Assembly: GCA_025408405.1 (NCBI GenBank)
Contig: JANYJE010000027.1
Coordinates: forward strand, 1 to 40,818
DNA length: 40,818 bases
DNA from: Nitrosomonadales bacterium
GTDB lineage: Bacteria; Pseudomonadota; Gammaproteobacteria; Burkholderiales; Gallionellaceae
Direction: 5' to 3'
Part shown: positions 35,702 to 40,818 of the stretch, piece by piece
Numbering within the stretch: the first letter of the stretch is position 1
Layout: each line of letters opens with the position of its first letter
Translations under genes and position numbers: made by a program
The notes under the pieces: model-generated
Databases searched by the model: none
Told to the model about the DNA's origin: nothing
Seen by the model: only the letters and a program-made list of their open reading frames with translations

Positions 35702-35735
35702 GCAGGTCGGGTTACGCTACGCTAAGCCGACCTGC
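35702..35735. repeat. REP-like palindrome between mmsA and garR
   Basis: GCAGGTCGG (35702-35710) and CCGACCTGC (35727-35735) form a 9-bp perfect stem, and inside it GTTACGCTACGCTAAG partly continues the dyad (TTA/TAA). It belongs to the same broad type as the element at 29547-29573. Confidence 0.7.
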
Positions 35736-35749
35736 AGGGTTAAAAATAT

Positions 35750-37252
35750 TCAGCCCAGCGTCGGCATCACCAGCGTGGACGCGCTGCGTTCAGACACTTC
35801 CGGCCAGCGGCTGGTGATCGCCTTGGTGCGGGTGTAGAAGGCCACGCCTTCCATGCCGTGCATGTGCAGGTCGCCGAACAGCGAAGCCTTCCAGCCGCCG
35901 AAGGAGAAGAAGGCCATCGGTACCGGGATCGGCACGTTGATGCCGACCATGCCGACTTCGATCTCGTTCTGGAAGCGTCGCGCCGCAGCACCGGAAGCGG
36001 TGAAAATTGCCGTGCCGTTGGCGTACTGGTTGCTGTTGACCAGGTTGATCGCATCGTCGAAGCTGGCGACGCGCAGCACGATCAGCACCGGCCCGAAGAT
36101 TTCTTCGCGGTAGATGGTCATCGCTGTCGTGACATTGTCGAACAGGGTGGGGCCGACAAAGAAACCTTTTTCATGGCCGGGCACCTTGATGCCGCGCCCG
36201 TCTGTTACAAGCTGCGCACCCTGCGCCACGCCGCTGTCGATATAGCCCACGATCTTGTCGCGATGCTGTGCCGAGATCACCGGACCCATGTCGACCCCTT
36301 TTTTGTCGCCGGGGCCGAGCACCAGTTTTTCGGCTTTTTGTTTCAGCCTGGCCACCAGCGCATCGGCGATATTGCCCACCGCGACCACCGTGGAAATCGC
36401 CATGCAGCGCTCGCCGGCGGAACCGTAGGCCGCGCCCATGATCGCGTCGGCGGTGAAGTCCAGTTCAGCATCGGGCAACACGATGGCATGGTTCTTGGCG
36501 CCGCCCAGCGCCTGCACGCGCTTGCCGTGGCGGGCGGCGGTCTCGTAGATATATTTTGCGACCGGAGTCGAACCTACGAAAGAAATGGAGCGCACGTCGG
36601 GATGGGTCAGCAGCACATCCACCGCTTCCTTGTCGCCTGGCACCACATTGAACACACCGTCCGGCAGTCCTGCCTCCTTCAGCAGCTCGGCCATGCGCAG
36701 GCTGCACGAGGGCACCTTCTCCGAGGGTTTGAGGATGAAGGTATTGCCGCAGGCGATGGCGATGGGGAACATCCACATCGGCACCATCGCCGGAAAGTTG
36801 AACGGGGTGATGCCCGCGCATACGCCTATCGGCTGCAGCATGGAATGGCAATCGACGCCGCGCCCGACGTTTTCGGCATGCTCGCCCTTGAGCAGGTGCG
36901 GCGCGCCGACGGCGAACTCCACCACCTCGATGCCGCGCTGCACCGAGCCGGCGGCATCTTCCAGGGTCTTGCCGTGTTCTTCGCTGGCCAGCTGCGCCAG
37001 TTCGGCGCGGTGCGTTTCCAGCAGTTCGCGGAATTTGTTCAGGATGCGGCTGCGGCGCAGCGGCGTGGTGTCGCGCCAGCCAGGAAAGGCCGCCTTGGCC
37101 GCGGCGATCGCGCTTTCCACGTCGCTGACGCTGGCCAGCGGCACCTGGCGGATGACGCCGCCGGTGGCGGGATTGGTGATGTCGGCCAGGCGTTTGCTGT
37201 TGCTGTTTGTGCGCTGGCCGTTAATCCAGAATTGCAGAATAGTGTTTGCCAT
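35750..37252 (-). CDS. mmsA: CoA-acylating (methyl)malonate-semialdehyde dehydrogenase
   Basis: This aldehyde dehydrogenase family member (500 residues) converts methylmalonate or malonate semialdehyde, NAD and CoA to propionyl- or acetyl-CoA with loss of CO2. It begins ILQFWINGQRTNSNSKRLAD. It has the MmsA-type GITPFNFPAMVPMWMFPIAI, the substrate and CoA loop SISFVGSTPVAKYIYETAA, and catalytic Cys283 in GSAGERCMAIS. The C-terminus KASLFGDLHMHGMEGVAFYT is characteristic of the group. AGGAGA precedes the ATG. In this cluster it could feed acetyl-CoA to malate synthase, but valine or inositol catabolism are the textbook roles and cannot be excluded. Confidence 0.9.
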   Translation of the reverse strand: MANTILQFWINGQRTNSNSKRLADITNPATGGVIRQVPLASVSDVESAIAAAKAAFPGWRDTTPLRRSRILNKFRELLETHRAELAQLASEEHGKTLEDAAGSVQRGIEVVEFAVGAPHLLKGEHAENVGRGVDCHSMLQPIGVCAGITPFNFPAMVPMWMFPIAIACGNTFILKPSEKVPSCSLRMAELLKEAGLPDGVFNVVPGDKEAVDVLLTHPDVRSISFVGSTPVAKYIYETAARHGKRVQALGGAKNHAIVLPDAELDFTADAIMGAAYGSAGERCMAISTVVAVGNIADALVARLKQKAEKLVLGPGDKKGVDMGPVISAQHRDKIVGYIDSGVAQGAQLVTDGRGIKVPGHEKGFFVGPTLFDNVTTAMTIYREEIFGPVLIVLRVASFDDAINLVNSNQYANGTAIFTASGAAARRFQNEIEVGMVGINVPIPVPMAFFSFGGWKASLFGDLHMHGMEGVAFYTRTKAITSRWPEVSERSASTLVMPTLG

Positions 37253-37299
37253 GCATTTCTCCTAGATGACTCGTTTCTTTAAATTTGATTGCTGTAAGT

Positions 37300-38610
37300 T
37301 TATGCGTGTTTTGGAATGACTATGTACTGGCAATTGGTCTCGCGGATGAGCAGCGCGCCAATCAGACCGACCACGGCGAAGCCCAGCATGATGCCGAGGC
37401 CGGTCTGATAATTGGCCGCAGAATACACGCGCGCGCCTTCTAGCAGCCTGCCATCCCAGCCCTGATCCATGGCCCAGCCCACCAGGGGCTGCAGCACGGC
37501 CGCGCCGAGAAAGGTACCGGTGTTGATCACGCTGGTGGCCATGCCGGCCAGCGCGGGCGGATTCACTTCCTTGACGCTGGCCCAGGTCAGCGTGAAGCCT
37601 GATGCGCCCAGCCCCATCACGCTAAACAGCAGGTAGCTCAGGCCGGGTGACAGAGGCCAGGCAAATACGATAGGCAGCCAGCACAGCACATACAGCGCGA
37701 TGCCGCCGAGAATCACCGGATTGCGCCGTTTGATCCGATCCGACAGCATGCCGCACAGCATCGCGCCGACGGCGAAGGAGAGCAGCAGCAGCGTGGTGTG
37801 GTTGGCGGCGACGGCTCTATCCATGCCGTGCACGTCGCGCAGATAGGGAATCGCCCACAGCCCGGCGAAGGCGAACAGGCTGCCGCCTATGCCGAGGTTG
37901 GGCCAAATCCCGGGCCAGGTGGTGCGGTTTTTCATCACCTTGAGCAGGCCGTCGAACCAGTGCCCGTGATGGCGCGGGTGGGACTCCTTGCCTTCGAGTT
38001 CGCGCATCGAAGGCAGCCCGGCTTCGCCCGGGTGGCTGCGCACGAGGAACCAGGCGAGTATGCTGAGCAGCAGCGAAAACACGCCGACCGCGATGAACAC
38101 ATTGCGCCAGGAAGTGTGTGACACGGCCCATACCAGGGGGGCCGCGGCGAGCACCGCGCCGAGGTTGCCGAGCAGGATGGACATGCCGCCGACGCTGCCG
38201 AAATGGCGGTCATGGAACCACACCGAATTCAGTTTCATGATGGAAATAAACATCGAGGAAACGCCCAATCCGACCAGGATGCGCCCGACTGTGGCCAGCG
38301 CCAGCGTGTCGGCCATGCCGAACACGATGGAACCCACACCGGCGATCGCCGCACCGATGGCCACGATCTTGCGCACTCCCAGGGTGTCGGCCATCACGCC
38401 GATCGGAATCTGCATCACGGTGTAGGTGTAAAAATAAGCGGCAGCCAGCGCACCCAGCGCGGCGCCGCTGGCGAGGAAAGATTGCTGCAGGTCGGTGGCG
38501 ATTGCGGCCGGCGCCATGCGGTGGAAAAAGGCCAGCATGTAGCCCACCACCACCAGCGTGTAACTGGTCCAGCGGAGGCGGCGCATGCGGCGGTGGATGG
38601 GTGTGGTCAT
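37300..38610 (-). CDS. MFS transporter, probable organic acid carrier
   Basis: The 436-residue protein has twelve predicted spans in two halves. It begins YTLVVVGYMLAFFHRMAPAA, with the MFS motif between spans 2 and 3 (GVMADTLGVRKIVAIGAAIA) and its second-half counterpart (GMLSDRIKRRNPVILGGIAL). A loop of about 40 residues rich in His and charged residues (LEGKESHPRHHGHWFDGLLK) separates the halves. The substrate is not evident from sequence. Placement 47 bases before mmsA, in line with garR, hprA and malate synthase, suggests uptake of a small carboxylate or sugar acid. A 13-base copy of the repeat found after tRNA-Gln lies ten bases upstream of its start. Confidence 0.87.
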   Translation of the reverse strand: MTTPIHRRMRRLRWTSYTLVVVGYMLAFFHRMAPAAIATDLQQSFLASGAALGALAAAYFYTYTVMQIPIGVMADTLGVRKIVAIGAAIAGVGSIVFGMADTLALATVGRILVGLGVSSMFISIMKLNSVWFHDRHFGSVGGMSILLGNLGAVLAAAPLVWAVSHTSWRNVFIAVGVFSLLLSILAWFLVRSHPGEAGLPSMRELEGKESHPRHHGHWFDGLLKVMKNRTTWPGIWPNLGIGGSLFAFAGLWAIPYLRDVHGMDRAVAANHTTLLLLSFAVGAMLCGMLSDRIKRRNPVILGGIALYVLCWLPIVFAWPLSPGLSYLLFSVMGLGASGFTLTWASVKEVNPPALAGMATSVINTGTFLGAAVLQPLVGWAMDQGWDGRLLEGARVYSAANYQTGLGIMLGFAVVGLIGALLIRETNCQYIVIPKHA

Positions 38611-38725
38611 GGTGGCGTGATCCGGTTTGAAACTTACTTATTAAGCTTCCTGAAACTTTGAATGCTCAATGTTTAAGAACACTCATGAATGACTCCTAGG
38701 ACATAGCAGCCATTTAATTAAAGAC

Positions 38726-39448
38726 TCAGTGAGCTGCGCCCAGATACGCCGCCTTCACCGCCGGATCGTTCTTCAACTGTTCCGCCGGGCCGTGGCAGGA
38801 GATGTTGCCGTTCTCCATGACATAGCCGTAGTCGGCCACATTCAGCGCCGCCGCGGCAAACTGCTCGACCAGCAGCATGGTGATGCCACGTTCCTTCAGG
38901 TTGCGGATGGTGCGGAACACCTCTTCCACCAGCAGCGGAGCCAGGCCCATGGAGGGTTCATCCAGCAGCAGCACCTCGGGGTTGAGCATCAACGCGCGCC
39001 CCATCGCCAGCATCTGCTGCTCGCCGCCGGAGAGGGTGCCTGCCAGCTGCTCGCGGCGTTCTTTCAGGCGCGGGAACATTTCGAATACCCGGTCGAGGTC
39101 GCCCGCAACATCGCCGCGCGGGCGCCCGAAAGTCAGGCGCGGAAAGGCGCCTAGCAGCAGGTTGTCGGTGACCGACAGCGTGGAGAATACACGCCGGCCT
39201 TCCGGCGAATGCGCCAGGCCGCTGCGGGCGATCTTGTGTGCAGCCATGCCGGTGATGTCGCGGCCGTTGAGGCTGATCTGTCCGGCCTTGGGCGTGAGCA
39301 TTCCGGAAATAGCGCGCATGGTGGTGGTTTTGCCCGCGCCATTGGAACCGATCAGCGTGACGACTTTGCCTTTGGGCACGGCTATGGAAATTCCATGCAG
39401 CACTTCTACCTTGCCGTAAGCCGCATGCAAATTGTTTATCTGTAACAT
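38726..39448 (-). CDS. livF: Branched-chain amino acid ABC transporter ATP-binding protein LivF
   Basis: The 240-residue ATPase shows Walker A LIGSNGAGKTTTMRAISGML, the signature LSGGEQQMLAMGRALMLNPE, Walker B LLLDEPSMGLAPLLVEEVF and the H-loop MLLVEQFA. It aligns with LivF over its whole length, including the typical ending YLGAAH. LivF pairs with LivG to power uptake by the LivH-LivM permease at the inner membrane. It follows the LivM-LivG fusion gene by ten bases. Family members also carry urea or other amides, so leucine-type amino acids are probable but not proven. Confidence 0.92.
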   Translation of the reverse strand: MLQINNLHAAYGKVEVLHGISIAVPKGKVVTLIGSNGAGKTTTMRAISGMLTPKAGQISLNGRDITGMAAHKIARSGLAHSPEGRRVFSTLSVTDNLLLGAFPRLTFGRPRGDVAGDLDRVFEMFPRLKERREQLAGTLSGGEQQMLAMGRALMLNPEVLLLDEPSMGLAPLLVEEVFRTIRNLKERGITMLLVEQFAAAALNVADYGYVMENGNISCHGPAEQLKNDPAVKAAYLGAAH

Positions 39449-39458
39449 TCCCTGCCCC

Positions 39459-40818
39459 TTATGCCGTCTGGGCGCTGCCGCCCAGGTAGGCCTCGATTAC
39501 TTTCCGGTCGGACTGCACTGCGGCAGGTTTTCCTTCGGCGATCTTCTGGCCGAAATCCAGCACCGTGATCGTGTCGGAAATACTCATCACTACGTCCATG
39601 TGATGCTCGATCAGAATCACGGTGATGCCATGGCCGCGAATCTTCTGGATCATGCCTATCAGATCCTTGATGTCCGGAGCGGTCAGGCCGGCAGCCGGTT
39701 CGTCCAGCAGCAGCAGGCTGGGATTCAGCGCCAGGGCGCGGGCGATTTCCAGCAGCCGCTGTTTGCCGTAAGGCAGGTTGCGCGCCTCTTCGTTGCCGAG
39801 ATGTTCCAGCCCGACGAATTTGAGCAGGCTGGCTGCGCGCATGCGGGCTGCATACTTCTCCCTGCGCGCGCGCGGGGTGTGCAGCATGAGATCGAGTATG
39901 TTGCTGTGATAGGTATGGTGCAGACCCACCAGCACGTTTTCGATCGCGCTCATTTCACCGAACAGCTGTACGTTCTGGAAGGTGCGCGCGATGCCGGCAC
40001 CGGCAATCTTGGAGGGAGTGGCGCCGGAAATGATGCGGCCGTTGAATTCGATCTCGCCTGAGGTCGGCATGTAGATGCCGGTGAGCACGTTCATCATGGT
40101 GCTCTTGCCCGAGCCGTTGGGGCCGATCAGCCCATGCACCGAGCCCTTGGCGATCTCCAGGTTCACCGCGTTGAGCGCCTTCAGGCCGCCGAATTGCATC
40201 ACGATATTGCGCGCTTCCAGCAGGTTGCCCTTGGTGGTGACAGGGTGGTCAGGCACCGTCCACACATGCTGTTGATCGCCGTGATCGGCGGAGATTTCGT
40301 GGCGGGGTATCCATTGCGGACGGTATTTCAGCACCAGCCCGCGCAAGAAACCCATGATGCCGTCCGGCAGGTAATACACTACAAACAGGATCATCACGCC
40401 GAAGATGGTCAGGCGGTGTTCGGTGATGCTCTCCATGAAATAGCCGAACACCGCCAGGCCGATGGTGACGGCCAGCGGGATTGCCAGCTGTTGCAGGGTG
40501 CGGCGGCCGCTGCTGGCCATATAAGCCGCATAAGCGACGGTGAATGCCGCGATAGCGATGGAGATCTTGCGGAACAGCTCGATGTCGGACAGCACATTGG
40601 GCAGCATGACGATGATGATCGCTCCCAGTATCGCGCCGGAGCGGGTCTTGCGTCCGCCCATGATGACCGCGAGCAGGAACAGGATGGTCAGCTCGAAATT
40701 ATAGGTATTCGGTGAAATGTATTCTTCTGAATAGGTGTACAGGCTGCCGGCCAACCCCGCCAGTGCCGCACTAATGACAAATGCATATACTTTGTAACGG
40801 TAGACTGAAACCCCCATG
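39459..40818 (-). CDS. LivM-LivG fusion: ABC permease plus ATPase (partial, N-terminus outside window)
   Basis: The frame runs off the right edge; the methionine near the edge is internal to LivM (YKVYAFVISAALAGLAGSLY). About 165 residues of permease are seen, with FLLAVIMGGRKTRSGAILGA and MILFVVYYLPDGIMGFLRGL, the usual LivM end. After a linker of about 35 residues comes a LivG ATPase: QFGGLKALNAVNLEI, Walker A LIGPNGSGKSTM, signature LPYGKQRLLEIARALALNP (the LivG form), Walker B LLLDEPAAGLTAPD and the H-loop VILIEHHMD. The two functions are in one reading frame with no stop or restart between, so a true fusion. LivH and the binding protein gene should lie beyond the window edge. Confidence 0.9.
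   Translation of the reverse strand, partial: MGVSVYRYKVYAFVISAALAGLAGSLYTYSEEYISPNTYNFELTILFLLAVIMGGRKTRSGAILGAIIIVMLPNVLSDIELFRKISIAIAAFTVAYAAYMASSGRRTLQQLAIPLAVTIGLAVFGYFMESITEHRLTIFGVMILFVVYYLPDGIMGFLRGLVLKYRPQWIPRHEISADHGDQQHVWTVPDHPVTTKGNLLEARNIVMQFGGLKALNAVNLEIAKGSVHGLIGPNGSGKSTMMNVLTGIYMPTSGEIEFNGRIISGATPSKIAGAGIARTFQNVQLFGEMSAIENVLVGLHHTYHSNILDLMLHTPRARREKYAARMRAASLLKFVGLEHLGNEEARNLPYGKQRLLEIARALALNPSLLLLDEPAAGLTAPDIKDLIGMIQKIRGHGITVILIEHHMDVVMSISDTITVLDFGQKIAEGKPAAVQSDRKVIEAYLGGSAQTA

Noticed and set aside
34782-37252. mmsB-mmsA pair for valine degradation
   Set aside because: The reductase has GarR-type stretches (DMLDAPVSGGE, DFKPGFKVGLHQKD) and the neighbours are glyoxylate enzymes with no acyl-CoA dehydrogenase or enoyl-CoA hydratase genes; I keep it only as an alternative.

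Overview
The window looks like a chromosomal segment of a betaproteobacterium. The run TPR lipoprotein, lolB, ispE, tRNA-Gln, prs, rplY, pth, ychF, and the neighbouring argB, pyrimidine nucleotidase, slmA group, are arrangements I associate with Betaproteobacteria. Nitrosomonadales (for example Gallionellaceae or another autotrophic or iron-linked lineage) is my best guess. That rests on gene order and protein flavour, not on a phylogenetic test. Apart from the repeat-rich intergenic stretches I see no plasmid, phage, transposase or CRISPR sequence.

Layout. Positions 1-2847 (minus strand) hold a three-gene Gld-type ABC exporter whose last gene runs off the left edge. Positions 3119-12141 (plus) form the housekeeping block for envelope assembly, isoprenoid and nucleotide precursors, and translation, with one sensor histidine kinase placed between lolB and ispE. 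Positions 12237-16728 (plus) carry two tandem periplasmic copper chaperones of the PCu(A)C family, argB, a HAD nucleotidase, slmA and a divergent DAHP-synthase-like enzyme. Positions 16794-21565 (minus) hold a small orphan gene, a unit of PstS-like protein, porin and diguanylate cyclase, and an outer-membrane protein gene. Positions 21756-28175 contain leuA with a probable attenuation leader, a decayed HugZ-like fragment, an HD-GYP protein fused to hemerythrin, an intact HugZ-like gene with wrbA, and yihY. Positions 28211-40818 (minus) are nine co-oriented genes: a LivM-LivG fusion, livF, an MFS transporter, mmsA, garR, hprA, malate synthase, a phosphoketolase/transketolase-like enzyme and a DUF1537 acid-sugar kinase.

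How the genes may work together. The right-hand cluster centres on glyoxylate, hydroxypyruvate and tartronate semialdehyde. Malate synthase, hydroxypyruvate reductase and tartronate semialdehyde reductase each use one of these, and the TPP enzyme could supply a C2 unit from a pentose phosphate. I read it as a C2/C3-acid salvage module, possibly for 2-phosphoglycolate-derived carbon in an autotroph, but the TPP enzyme and the kinase have no secure substrate. Separately, the window is rich in signalling: a c-di-GMP synthase in an operon with a binding protein and a porin, a c-di-GMP phosphodiesterase carrying a complete hemerythrin di-iron site, and an orphan Cache histidine kinase.

The observations I would check first are the glyoxylate cluster with its atypical TPP enzyme, the leuA leader (small ORF with three consecutive Leu codons enclosed by an 11-bp long-range complement), the PBP-porin-cyclase operon, the HugZ pseudogene, and the DAHP-synthase paralogue with an altered metal ligand.
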